Shown here: one piece after another, positions 46,140 through 56,998 of the stretch
Layout: each line of letters begins with the position of its first letter
Numbering within the stretch: position 1 is the first letter of the stretch
Origin: Mermis nigrescens
Taxonomy: Eukaryota; Nematoda; Enoplea; Mermithida; Mermithidae
Length of the DNA stretch: 64,000 nucleotides
Assembly (NCBI GenBank): GCA_036768485.1
Contig: JAVLUZ010000153.1
Location: 173,250 to 237,249, forward strand
Direction of reading: 5' to 3'
Position numbers and translations under genes: made by a program
The notes under the pieces: generated by a model
The model's database searches: none
What the model saw: the letters and a program-made list of their open reading frames with translations, nothing else
What the model was told of the DNA's origin: nothing

Positions 46140-46303
46140 TTGTTGTGTATCTACCTATGTTAGAAGTTGTTAGGGTGTTGCAGAAACAGTACTATTTTTA
46201 GCTATTAAGTTTCAAACTAGCAGAAGCAATCTTTTTTTGCCAATGGTTCGCTTCGCTCCCCGTTTGCAAAAAAGATGGATATAATTGATGATGACCAATA
46301 TGC

Positions 46304-46375
46304 AGTGATCGACCGGGTACCCGGACCGGGCCCGGCCGGTCATAGCAGCCCGGGCCCGGCTGAAAACCACCGGGC
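46304..46375. repeat. GC-rich hAT-like terminus
   Basis: CAGTGATCGACCGGGTACCC is followed by repeated CCGGGCCCGG. It resembles the left end of the hAT element at 2609 (CAGTGATCG plus GC-rich subterminal repeats). I could not find a matching right end. Confidence 0.5.
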
Positions 46376-46553
46376 CTCAAATACTTATCGTTAATATTTT
46401 AGACGTTTACTATTTCAGCTGGTTGTCCGTATTTCTTATGAATTTGCCAGCCTGTGATTCTATTTAAATCCATTTGCCTTACTTCTGCCCACCTGCTCAT
46501 TATCATATACTTGTCGACTTCATATGCATTCATCTTCTATACAACGCTTCAAT

Positions 46554-47863
46554 CAGAGGTGTAGCCAGGATTTTGGTCCGGGGGGCTTACACAAAAGATT
46601 TTTTTAAGACTAATTTTGCATTGAATGTTAGTAACGTTATGTACCTGTAATAAAACTGAGTTTTTCGACCTTTAGTAGCGATGCCTAGCTAATTCATGGG
46701 TTTTTGACAATCAGAAGTACAAAAATGTTAATCAGCGCGAAACGCCGGAAATTTTTGAAATTTCTACCGTTTTCATGTAGAATTTACGGTCTTTTAATTG
46801 ACAAACAGTTCGGAACTCATAAGAGGCGCAAAGCACCAAGGAATTAAGTAATCTTTTACTGTCCTTAACATTTTGTAGCCTGTGAATACTAATATTCTGT
46901 GATATTTTGCCTGATTTAGGCTATTAAACGCAATGCTGAAGCTTTACAAAAAAGAAAGAACAATAACCAGCAGCGCCATGCGCCGGAAGATTTTGACGTT
47001 TTAGCTCTTTAAACACAATTTATACCGCTTAAATCATACAGAACAGACAAAATTAATTTCGGCGAACCCTTTTTCCTTTTCGTCCTCCCAAACAGCTCGC
47101 TGCACATGTAGAACGAGATTTTACGGCGAGGGGGCTGCGGAGGCGCGCTCAATCGCCCTCTAGAAAATTTTGTAAAAACACTTTAATGTTAAATACAATC
47201 GCTAAAATTTCCGCAAAATCGGCCAAATCTCGGTTCTAAATTGAGCCCAAAACACTTAAAATTGATGAAGTCCTACATTGTACAAGATTTCTGAGCTGAA
47301 ATCGCTTTTCGACCTCTGCTAAGTATAAAGCGCAGCAAAGGGTGCTGCCAATAAGATATAAAAAAGATGTATCAAAGACAATTTTGTTCTTATCGTTTTC
47401 AGGCCCATTTGTGGCCTTATTAACAAGATATAATTCAGAAAACAGAAAATGCGCAAAAACATAAGAAAATTTGGCCATTCCTTTCATTTAAAATAGGATT
47501 ATGTGTCCTGTCCTTGTAAAGAAAGACAAACAAAGCAAAGAATAGACAAACTGGTACACAATCATTTTCGCACATTTACTGTTATGCTCGACAAGCATGC
47601 GCAGTTTCATTCAACGAACAAATAGAGCAATAAATCTCTAAAGTGATGTGAATTGATCGATTATTTTAGCTAACTTAAGCTTTTGAACTCATTGGATTTA
47701 TATAGCAATAAATATAATAGAGACTGCGGCGCGAAGCGCTGGAAAAATTTTGACGATTTTGCCTTTTTGAACTCACTGGACAATTATTACACTCGAAAAA
47801 TCAACAAAATTTCTGAAAAACTTCTGGGGGCATGCGCCCCAATGCCCCCTGACTACGTCTATG
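46554..47863. mobile_element. Non-autonomous hAT element with 8-bp target duplication
   Basis: The left end is CAGAGGTGTAGCCAGGATTT and the right end the complement of CATAGACGTAGTCAGGGGGC. The flanks GCTTCAAT (46546-46553) and GTTTCAAT (47864-47871) form an 8-bp duplication with one mismatch. The body matches the repeat inside 2609-4365 in opposite orientation. A degraded hairpin GGCGCGAAGCGCT lies at 47729. No transposase is encoded. Confidence 0.8.
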
Positions 47864-47970
47864 GTTTCAATACGTGTCCATACACTACACAATTTCAATT
47901 TACGTCAATGTACGCTATAGTTTGATTTCTAAAATCCAAACAGCATATCATCTATCCGACCATATCATAG

Positions 47971-48588
47971 TGTAACTACGAGAGTTACACGTTTGGCGAA
48001 CTTTGCCTTAGCAGTTCGCGGTAGCCACTACATAGCCAATACTAGTAGCTATCCACGATAGTGTACTGTGGGCTATGCCCGTCGGTCTTCCCACTTTTTC
48101 CCAATTTTCAATAATAAAAAACAAGATACTTGTCCGGTAACATAGAGTTAAGTATATGATAATAGTAATTGTTTAATGCATACCGCTCGTATTAGCTTAG
48201 AATAATTGATCTGAGATAAAAGTGTTTCAGTATTACGTTAATTTGACGTTTGTTTATTTTACTGTAATGGTCCCTTGATGCCAATGTAGTTAGTCTTGTT
48301 GGCCATCGTACGATTGTATAGTTGCGTACGTTTCGTCTTTTCTTTTGCCTATTTTTGTTGTCTGGCTATAGGCCGTGTATTCAGCGTTTGGAATAAATTG
48401 AAGAAAACCTACCCAGGGGTTTTTGGATATACCGAGGGTTAGGTCGGAAATTCCCACGTCGAGGATTTCGACTCATCTGAGTGGACGGATAGGTAAATTC
48501 CATATGATTCTTTATTCTATTCGAAAGCTTTAATTCTTTTCTTAAACCTAAAATTGATCAAAAACATTATTTAATCTTTAAGAGTCAG
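47971..48588 (+). mobile_element. LTR (probably solo) of the gypsy-like family
   Basis: It starts TGTAACTACGAGAGTTACAC and matches, in reverse, 55545-56198. Shared blocks include GCCTTAGCAGTTCGCGGTAGCC, GGCTATAGGCCGTG and CCCAGGGGTTTTTGG. No polypurine tract precedes it and no coding region of the family follows, so it is likely solo. The exact 3' end is uncertain. Confidence 0.7.
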
Positions 48589-48869
48589 TTTCTGTAAGGA
48601 CCACCTTAACCTTGCATAAGCAAAAAAATAACTTTTCTTCGTTTTAACATATTACACAACTTTTTACGCTGATTCCGAATCTGAAAACCGTTTTACACAA
48701 AAATGACTTTTTGCTGAGTTATAGAGGTGTAAAGTGTGAAAAATCGGAATATGTGCCGAATTTCATATGATGATTAATATTTTCCAGAATAATGAACATT
48801 TTTCAATGCAGTTTTTTTCAAATTACAGAAAATCAAATGGGCTTTACAAAAAGTATAAAAGGTTTGTTT
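48589..48869. other. No gene seen
   Basis: AT-rich stretch with TTTTACACAAAAATGAC and GTGTAAAGTGTG motifs like those of the 3.87-kb repeat, and short overlapping frames without conservation. Confidence 0.4.
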
Positions 48870-49650
48870 ATTGGATCATCCCACGGGATACAGCAGTCAA
48901 TAAAGGTCAAAAATATGAATTTTTGCACTTGCAAAATTTTTACTTTTTTAGCCATAAGTCCAGAGTGGTCATACAGGAATCGAACCTTATTTCACCACAA
49001 TATGTGCCACCTATGTATCCGTTTCTGTGTAAAAAATGTAGGATATGTGATGGATAGTTATTGACCACTTTTGACTAACGTGAAATTGACTCATGTGTTC
49101 AAATTTCAAAAATGATACATTTGTGCTATAAAAAATTTAACGTTTCGATCTATAACTCCAGGACTGTAAAACATTGTGCGAATGCATGATACCACAGCTT
49201 GTACCATCTATGTGCCTAAGTGCTTGCAAAAGATCATGCGTATACCTTACGTGGTTGTTGACCATTTCTGACAAACGGTAATTGAACTCAATTGGTCAAA
49301 GTCGAAAAAATCATACATGTGTGGTACAAATAACTTTCCTTTTGAGCTGTAATTCGAAAAAACAAAATTCATCTTGTGGCCACATTACACCACAATTTGC
49401 ACTATCTATTTGCCTAATTATATTCAAAAATCCATCGACATATGTTTGATATTTATTGACCATTTGTGGACAACGTAAACTTAGCTCCATTGGTCAAAAT
49501 CAAAAAGTCACACATTGGTGCTTCAAAAAATTTTTCTTTCGGCTCTGTAACTCAAGAATTAGGACACATATTTTAAGCGCATTACACCTGTCTCTACCAT
49601 ATATATCCCTAATTGTACACAAAAAAATCATCTGCATATTCCACTACTTA
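48870..49650. repeat. ~190-bp tandem repeat array, left part
   Basis: Units start near 48870, 49066, 49258 and 49460. Landmarks per unit are TTGACCATTT..., CATTGGTCAAA, AAAAATTT/TAACTTTC and CACAATTTGCACTATCTATTTGCC. Divergence is high. The array resumes at 54292 after the palindromic element, which therefore inserted into it. Confidence 0.75.
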
Positions 49651-49677
49651 GGCGTCTTGTATTAATTCATGGTTCAG

Positions 49678-50095
49678 TAAAGAACTTCGAAGAAGTTCTA
49701 TAGAAGTTCGATAAAGAACTTCGAGGAAGTTCTATAAACGTTCTACAGAAGTTCGATAAAGAACTTCGAAGAAGTTCTATAGAAGTTCTATGGAAGACTG
49801 TCGAACTTCAAAGAAGTTCTATAGAAGTTCGATAAAGAAGTTCGAAGAAGTTCTATAGAAGTTCGATAAAGAAGTTCGAAGAAGTTCTATAGAAGTTCGA
49901 TAAAGAACTTCGAAGAAGTTCTTTAGAAGTTCGATAAACAACTTCGAAGAAGTTCTATAGAAGTTCGATAAATAACTTTGATCGAAGTCCTATAAAAGAC
50001 TGTTGAACTTCGATAAAACGCTAATTGATTAATTTTCAATAGAACTTCGAGAGAATGCACATCGAAGTTCGTCTAACTTCGAGACGAAGTGCTGC
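49678..50095. repeat. GAAGTTCTATAGAAGTTCGA minisatellite, left arm
   Basis: About a dozen ~34-bp units built from GAACTTCGAAGAAGTTC (itself palindromic) and TATAGAAGTTCGATAAAG. The mirror array is 53690-54262. Dense GAACTTC/GAAGTTC motifs suggest binding sites or pure foldback structure. Confidence 0.9.
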
Positions 50096-50876
50096 AGCGC
50101 CTACATATTTTATGCTCATCTTTAATGGCAATAGCATGACCTTGCACTCATCTGTTTTGCGACCCAAAGACGTTTTTCTATACGCACCTTCAAAATGTTC
50201 TCGCTAGAAAAAGATCTACGACTTGACTTGATTGGCATTTGGAAATCCAGAAAGATATTTAATTGCAAGAAATGGAATAAGGCAAAGCTTTTTTGCAAGC
50301 ATAAATCGATAAAATCAAAGCTCACGCTTATGTTTAATCGAGGATTTTTAATCTGAAATTTAATTTTGTCATTTTCAATTAATTTTTACAGGTATAAACA
50401 GCAGCACAATTGCGATCTAAATTCTAAAATTAGACGAGCGATATTTTTCCAATTTATAACGCTGGTTCGAATGAAGGAGCTCTTTTCTAATATTTAGTCT
50501 TGACTTAATTTTATGATCCCTCAAAAAATGTTTTAAGTTCAAAAAATTTTGAAATTTTACAAAAATTTTAATTTTAAAAATTGTTTCCGTACGTATATTA
50601 TATTATCAAAAATGTAATAACTCTAAACTTCATATTGAAATTTAATTTTTAGACGCGTAAAATTTGAAAAAATATTGTTTTTAAAAGCTAACTTAAGTAT
50701 TTAGTTCATTAGTGTTCAGTCTGGACTTCTGATATCAGATTAAAATCAATTTCTAAATGTGTGGTTGGAATGATAAATTCTAGATCACAATCGCGTTTTG
50801 AAGCTCTTGCATCTGATTGAAAATGTTTAGACTTGAATGTCCATATCAATTTTATTTTTCGTTATGTGTGGCGACC

Positions 50877-51570
50877 ACCATAGGTGGGCGCCAACAAAGT
50901 TCTGGGAGGGGGTGGGGTGCAAGATTTTTTCAAAGGTCAAAAAATGGCCTTAAAAATAGTGATATGGCGGAAAAAAACAATGTTTCAACGTTTCTTATCG
51001 AGAACTATCCATTAACATCAAAAACTTATGAAAAAGACAGAAAAAAATTTCAAAAATCGAATTCGGGAGAGGTATTTTGGTTTCTCGGGGGTGCATACCT
51101 CCCAAACCCCCCTCCACTCCCAGGAATGGGCGGCACCAAAGTTCTGGAGGAGCAAGATTTTTTCAAAGGTCAAAAAATCTGGGGGTGCACGATATAGCGA
51201 AAAACACCATTTTTCAACGTTTCTCATCAAGCACTATCCATTGGCATCGAAAAATTGCGAAAAAAGCGAAAAAAATTTTCAAAAATTGAATTCTGGGGGT
51301 ACTTAGGTTTCTGGGGGAGTGCAAACCCCCCTTTCCTAGCCCCTCCCCACGCCCAGGTATGGTGTTATGACAAAAAACACGTTACTTATCGAGCACTATC
51401 CATTGGCCACAAAAAAATTGCGGAAAAAAACGGAAAAAGTTTTTAAAAATTGAATTCTGGAGGTGGCCACATACCGTGCACCCCCCAGATTTGGTTTCTG
51501 GGGGTGCATACGCATACCCTTTGGTGGTGCATACGCAAACCCCCAAAACCCGCCATGCCCAGGTATGGCG
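50877..51570. repeat. Cluster of ~300-bp CCTGGGCGTGG repeats inside the palindromic element
   Basis: Three partial copies in series, with ATAGGTGGGCGCCAACAAAG (50880), GGCGGCACCAAAGTTCTGG (51129), GAGCACTATCCATTGGC (51230, 51391) and CCCACGCCCAGGTATGG (51345). They are non-coding; the overlapping short frames here follow the repeat. Confidence 0.75.
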
Positions 51571-52950
51571 ACATCTCGTTCGCTAGTATTACACTGTATA
51601 GCAAATCATGAATGTGCGCTTGAGTTGATTTATGAGTTGAATCAAACAATGGCGAGTAGAAAGGACATCACGATAGGGCAGGGGGTCATTGGACATGTCA
51701 TCGTGGCATGTGTAGGCAATGCTTATTTAAGGCAAGATGCTGTACTGATGGTCAAACGGACAGAACACACAGTCCGTCCGACTTACGCGCAGGTAAAAAT
51801 TTTCATATGAAAGGCAAGAACCGTTATTTTCTAGGAACCCAACCTAACGAACGGGCATTTGTATTCGTAGTCAAGCCAATTAGCCGACGTTCTCATTCAT
51901 TTAATGCATCCATGTCGACGTAATGTGTTTAATTGAACAATTTTTACTAATCGATAAGACTCCTAAAATCATAAAGCAAACCATTAAAGGTTCAAAACAC
52001 ATGTTAAAGCAGTGAAGATGGTTTGTTAATTGAATTTGATTGTAAAAAATTCAACAATTATTCTGTTAAGACATATTCATTCTAAAGTTGTTTTTAAATT
52101 GAGGACATTTGTCAAAAAACCGAGAATCAGGCACCTACGTATATCGACAAATTTTCAGCCTACACTTTCTTTAGTGCTGACTTTCTTTAATTTCAATTTA
52201 ATTTCGCCTAGTTCACGAAACAATGAAATAAAAATTTGATTTTTCCATCTTGTTTTTGATTATCTCGCATATTGTATACCCATCCTTCTTCTAATTCAGT
52301 CAATTAATTAAAATTGGCTACCTGAATAAAGTTTCCCTATTCCATTCCGAAACTCGTTTTGTAGATTATACCTTTGGGCCCTGCCACCATACTACGTTAT
52401 GAAGACGAAAAACAGATTTTTTTCTCCACTCAGGATGAGACAATTTATGCCTTATTAGCGGCCTGCCTGCATGGAGTACGTACGTCCTCAAATACGTGGA
52501 ACTACAGTAGGATAGATTTCTGTCAAAGCAGCCAACCTCAACCCCATTATTAGGCACGAACGACTTAAAGCACTAGGAATGATATATAGCACAATGTGCG
52601 CTCCCTACATGCTGCTTTTAGCGTCGCATACACACAGTAAAGAGCCGAATTACATAGGTATACTTAATGTGCAAAAAAGCTGTGCTCATTAATTATCTAT
52701 ACCTATGCATGTTTCTTACTGTATAGCGCATGTCAGCTTCGTAAACTATGTAGGTACCTAGTATCTTTCACTTGTAACTTTGTGCGTAAATTCTAAGAAT
52801 TTTAATCGACACTAAGCCGAGGTTCACGATAATTATACATCAGATCAGATAAATGCTATAATCGCAATCTGCCAATGCCGGAAATAGTTCTAAAACGACC
52901 GAACTTGCATCAGACCGACTATACCTACACAGTTGTTTTCATCTTCATTT
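51571..52950. other. Centre of the palindromic element, no gene recognised
   Basis: A 115-residue open frame spans 51463-51810 but its first third is repeat-derived and the rest matches nothing I know. The remaining sequence looks non-coding. If the element once had a transposase, it is not here. Confidence 0.5.
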
Positions 52951-53689
52951 GAAAAATTGTTAATATTTTAAAAAGCATCTAAAATTAAAATTTCAATACA
53001 AATTTCAAAGTTATTTACATTTTTTAAATATAATATGCCGTGCAAAAACAATTTTTTTAAATTAAAATTTTTGTAAAATTTCAAAATTTTCTGAACTTAA
53101 AACATTTTTTGAGGGATCATAAAATTAAGCTTAAGACTAAATATTAGAAAAGAGCTCCTTCATTCGAACCAGCGTTATAAATTGGAAAAATATCGCTCAT
53201 CTAATTTTAGAATTTAGATCGCAATTGTGCTGCTTTGTTTATACCTGTAAAAATTGGTTGAAAATGACAAAATTAAATTTCAGACGAAAAATCCTCGATT
53301 AAACATAAGCATGAGCTTTGATTTTATCGATTTATGCTTGCAAAAAAGCTTTGCCTTATTCCATTTCTTGCAATTAAATATCTTTCTGGAGTCAAGTCGT
53401 AGATCTTTTCCTAGCGAGAACGTTTTGAAGGTGCGTATAGAAAAACGTCTTTGGGTCGCAAAACAGATGAGTGCAAGATCATGCTATCGCCAATAAAGAT
53501 GAGCATAAATTATGTAGGCGCATGCATTAATTATAGTCTGTTTCACATGACTCGGAAATGGGATACCGAAAATCAATTTAATTCAAGGTTATTATTCAAC
53601 AAGGAAGCATGTATTAGGAGCTATAGGTACTTCCATTAAAATTTAAATGACCCTTGCTATTTGCTCACTCAAAGTTCTATGACCTCATT

Positions 53690-54262
53690 TTTTGGTCTCT
53701 TAGAACTTCGACTTGTATGTTTGTTGAAGTTCTATAAAAGATCTGTCGAACTTCGATTTGCTCACTATCAAAGTTATATAAAAGGTTTGTCGAACTTAGG
53801 CCGAACTTCGATTTGCACAACATCGAAGTTCTATTAAAGATTTGCAGCACTTCGTCTCGAAGTTAGACGAACTTCGATGTGCATTCTATCGAAGTTCTAT
53901 TGAAAATTTATCAATTAGCGTGTTATCGAAGTTCGACAGTCTTTTATAGAACTTCGATCAAAGTTATTTATCGAAAATTCTATAGAACTTCTTCGAAGTT
54001 CTTTATCGAACTTCTATAGAACTTTTCCGAAGTTCGACAGTCTTCCATAGAACTTGTATAGAACTTCTTCGAAGTTCTTTATCGAACTTCTATAGAACTT
54101 CAATAGAACTTCTTCGAACTTCTTTATCGAACTTCTATAGAACTTCAATAGAACTTCTTCGAACTTCTTTATCGAACTTCTATAGAACTTCTATAGAACT
54201 TCATCGAAGTTCTTCATCGAACTTCTATAGAACTTCTATAGAACTTCTTCGAAGTTCTTTAC
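53690..54262. repeat. GAACTTCTATAGAACTTC minisatellite, right arm
   Basis: Reverse-complement counterpart of 49678-50095, somewhat longer, with tandem TTCTATAGAACTTC units. Confidence 0.9.
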
Positions 54263-54291
54263 TGAACCATGAATTAATACAAGACGCCTTA

Positions 54292-54490
54292 TCTGTCAGC
54301 CATATTTCACAAGTTTGAACTTAACCTAATTGGTCAAACTGAAAAAATGCATGCTTTTGTTTCAAATAATTTTATTTTCTATTTCTAACGAGAAGTAAAA
54401 TCTATCTGGTGACCATAATATGCCACGGTTCGCACTATCTATTTGCCTAATTGCATGCAAAAAATTCATACATATATGTTGGATTATATT
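54292..54490. repeat. ~190-bp tandem repeat array, resumed after the insertion
   Basis: It contains CCTAATTGGTCAAACTG, TTCTATTTCTAACGAGAAG and TTCGCACTATCTATTTGCC, as in the units at 49258-49650. Confidence 0.7.
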
Positions 54491-54550
54491 TATTTATTAT
54501 TTTTACCTGCAGAAAATCATAACATAAAGGAATATGTTTTATATCGTCAA

Positions 54551-55051
54551 AATTCAATTGTCTAAACATTCTGAATGAATCAATGTGTCTTCAACGTCAT
54601 CTGCCTCATTATCTAGATTTGGGTCTGGTTGGAAAAAATCTTCTGAGCAGTCATCTTCATCAGTTTCAGTTGGGACAATTGCTTCTCTTATTTGTGCTTC
54701 CCGCGACCAAAATCCTGCAATTTGCTGCCATGATAAAAACTCAGATTGCTTGAATTGGGGCAATCTTCGCATTTCAGTTGCAGTCTCCCTTGGATCGCAG
54801 TTTCTTTGAGTCTTAATCCCATCATCAAATTTTTTATGAAAATATTGGCGCTGGTTTTCTGTGACTGCTTTACAAGATCTTTTTTGCCTTAAAACCCAGC
54901 CAGTTGGTAATCTTTGGATATCATCCACATACATCTCCCAAAATTGCTGCAAAACTTCATTTAGACTTGGAAGCCGAGGCATTAGCTGCCGATTTTCTAT
55001 TTGTTTCTTGTACGTTGTAATAGCTGCATCATGCAATGTCAATCGCTCAGG
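54551..55051 (-). CDS. Probable terminal exon, unknown function (GWxLR...FLSWQQIAGFWSR domain)
   Basis: A 162-residue open frame (from 55042; likely open from 55051) with stop at 54554. Motifs in order are LPSLNEVLQQFWEMYVDDIQ, LPTGWVLRQKRSCKAVTENQ, YFHKKFDDGIKTQ, DPRETATEMRRLP, EFLSWQQIAGFWSRE, then an acidic tail. This resembles the C-terminal region of a widespread family of uncharacterised cnidarian, sponge and fish proteins that recur next to mobile DNA (G-W-x-L-K...F...G...D....M R...FL...Q...F.SR). The function is unknown. GTCAGTTTTAG just upstream looks like a splice acceptor, so this may be the last exon of a gene; no earlier exon was recognised. Codon-level conservation suggests it is not random. 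Confidence 0.6.
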
Positions 55052-55544
55052 CTAAAACTGACAATTTGCTATCTACATGTGATTTAAAGGGATCGATATC
55101 TTTGAAATGATTTCACGCAACCAGGAACAGTACAAGTGTAAATACAGGGGTGTCCTATGTGTACGAAGACGACATAGAACATGTGTATTTGCCTTCGAGA
55201 GTTACTTAGGTACGTAGGTACTTAAGTCTACGCTTAGCGCTGGCCCCGATCGCGCAGCCCAGGATAGCTTTCGATCTTTGGGCTCTTACAGACCTTACGG
55301 CCTCGATCCCCTCAGCCCTAATATTGCTGGCTGCTTCTTGTCGGGTGATCTCAGCAGCTACGCCCTAAGACCTAAGGCTACCTACCTAATCTCGGAACTT
55401 GCCGCGGAGGTCAGTTGACCTATCTCAAGCTCAAGTTGAATATTTAACTTATTTTCTAATCAGTGTCAGATTCGAAATGTTTTTTGGTTCCTAATATACG
55501 TGTAGCACAATAGACTATGAAAACAACAACATCGAGCTCTAACC
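55052..55544. other. No gene seen
   Basis: Slightly more GC-rich stretch with no open frame of note. It would be intron or 5' flank of the 54551-55051 exon on the minus strand. Confidence 0.4.
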
Positions 55545-56198
55545 TGATCAATCATCTCTAAAGATTAGATAATATTTTTGATCAATTTTAGGTTTGAGAA
55601 ATAAATTAAGATTTCCGAATAAAAATAGCAATCATACGTAAATTACCTATCCTTCCACTCTGATGAGTTGTAATCCTCGACGTGGGCAATAACCAACCTA
55701 ACCCTCGGTATAACCAAAAACCCCTGGGTAGGTCTTTCTCTATTTTATTTCCAACAAAGAATCCACGGCCTATAGCCGGACAACAAAATACGGCAAAAAG
55801 AAAAACGAGAACGTACGGATTAAACACACGTACAATGGCCAACGAGATTGTCAACAACACAACTCAAAGCAACTCCAAGTACACTGGCCTCAAGGACCAT
55901 TACAGTAAATTAAACAAAGATCAAATTAACGTAATACTGATACACTTTTAACTCAGATCGAATGTTCTCGATTACTACAAGCGGTATGCATGAAACAATT
56001 ACTATTATCATACACTTAACTCTATGCTACCGGACAAGTATCTTATTGTTTTTTATTATTGAAAATTGGGGAAAAATGGGAAGACCGAAGGCATAGCCCA
56101 CAGTGCACTATCGTAGATAGCTACTAGTATTGGCTATGTTATGGCTACCGCGAACTGCTAAGGCAAGTTCGCCTATACGTGTAACTCTCGCAGTTACA
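55545..56198 (-). mobile_element. 3' LTR of the gypsy-like retroelement
   Basis: On the minus strand it starts TGTAACTGCGAGAGTTACAC at 56198 and is immediately preceded by a polypurine tract. It matches the plus-strand LTR at 47971-48588. The exact CA end near 55545 is uncertain. It closes the element whose integrase and later ORF lie at 56999-64000. Confidence 0.78.
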
Positions 56199-56210
56199 CT
56201 CCCCCACAGT
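56199..56210 (-). promoter_or_regulatory. Polypurine tract before the 3' LTR
   Basis: The minus strand reads ACTGTGGGGGAG directly before TGTAAC, the standard plus-strand primer position of an LTR retrotransposon. Confidence 0.75.
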
Positions 56211-56990
56211 ATAGAAAAAAAATTTAAAACGAAGTGGAGAATTTTTTCGGGGGAAACCATCAACGCTAGCGTCTGCAACGCTTCTACAACTCGGCACTCC
56301 GGCGTTCGCAACGCCTCTATTCTGGCGTCCGCAGCGCCTCATCCTGAGCGAACGTGAAAAACGAAAATAAAAGAACAAAAAAATAACAAATAGCGATAAC
56401 AAATAACGGCCAACGCATGACCTCGTTCGCACTCAGGAAACTCTCGAGCAACACTCTCAATGGCGCTAGGTATAACTATATTGTTGCCCGAGTAATGATG
56501 AACTCCGGTCTTGGACAACATAGCATAATATTCGATCATGCTGTCCACTTAGCCTCCTTCAGTCCCCGGATAATGAGAAAAATTTTAAATTGAAAAAGTT
56601 TTAAGATTGGGTATAAATTAACCCCTTGTCCGTTAAAGAGTTAAGATACCATAATAGTAACACCGCTATTTGAGCAAAAAGAAAAATTAAGATACGGAAT
56701 GGTAAGGCAAAATTATGCTGAGCAAAGTTAAAGACACTGACAAGTTAAAACAAGAGGTAACAATAAAAACGAAAAATGGCAAATTATGCGAGATAACGGG
56801 GAAAATACGAGCACCATCAAAGAAAAATTTACAGCAAGAAAGAAAAAATGACAAGAGAAAAATTACACAGAAAATGAATGATACGTGAAGTCCTGGAATC
56901 CACATCAGGACGAAAAACGAAAAATGACGAAAAAGCTGCTGGTCGAATTCGACGCCGTTTGCAGAGTTCCAAAAAGTTCTGTACGTCGAA
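56211..56990. other. Retroelement region between the last ORF and 3' LTR, no ORF recognised
   Basis: On the minus strand this is a 3' untranslated stretch. A hydrophobic short frame (56687-56905) could be read as membrane-like but has no other support. Confidence 0.5.
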
Positions 56991-56998
56991 CTTATAAA

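Larger units (their letters stand above)
49651..54288. mobile_element. 4.6-kb palindromic DNA transposon (PIF/Harbinger-like), TTA target duplication
   Basis: The ends are GGCGTCTTGTATTAATTCAT (49651) and its exact complement ending at 54288. TTA lies on both sides (49648-49650, 54289-54291). The inverted arms are over 1 kb (49651 to about 50700, 53000 to 54288). Each has an outer minisatellite of TCTATAGAAGTTCGATAAAG-type units and an inner unique part (CATCTGTTTTGCGACCCAAA and complement). The 3-bp TTA duplication and GG-start TIR point to PIF/Harbinger, but no transposase or Myb-like protein is present. The middle (50877-52950) carries other repeats. Confidence 0.8.

Noticed and set aside
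46198..46380. GP-rich minus-strand frame
   Set aside because: Translation of the CCGGGCCCGG subterminal repeat of a DNA transposon end.
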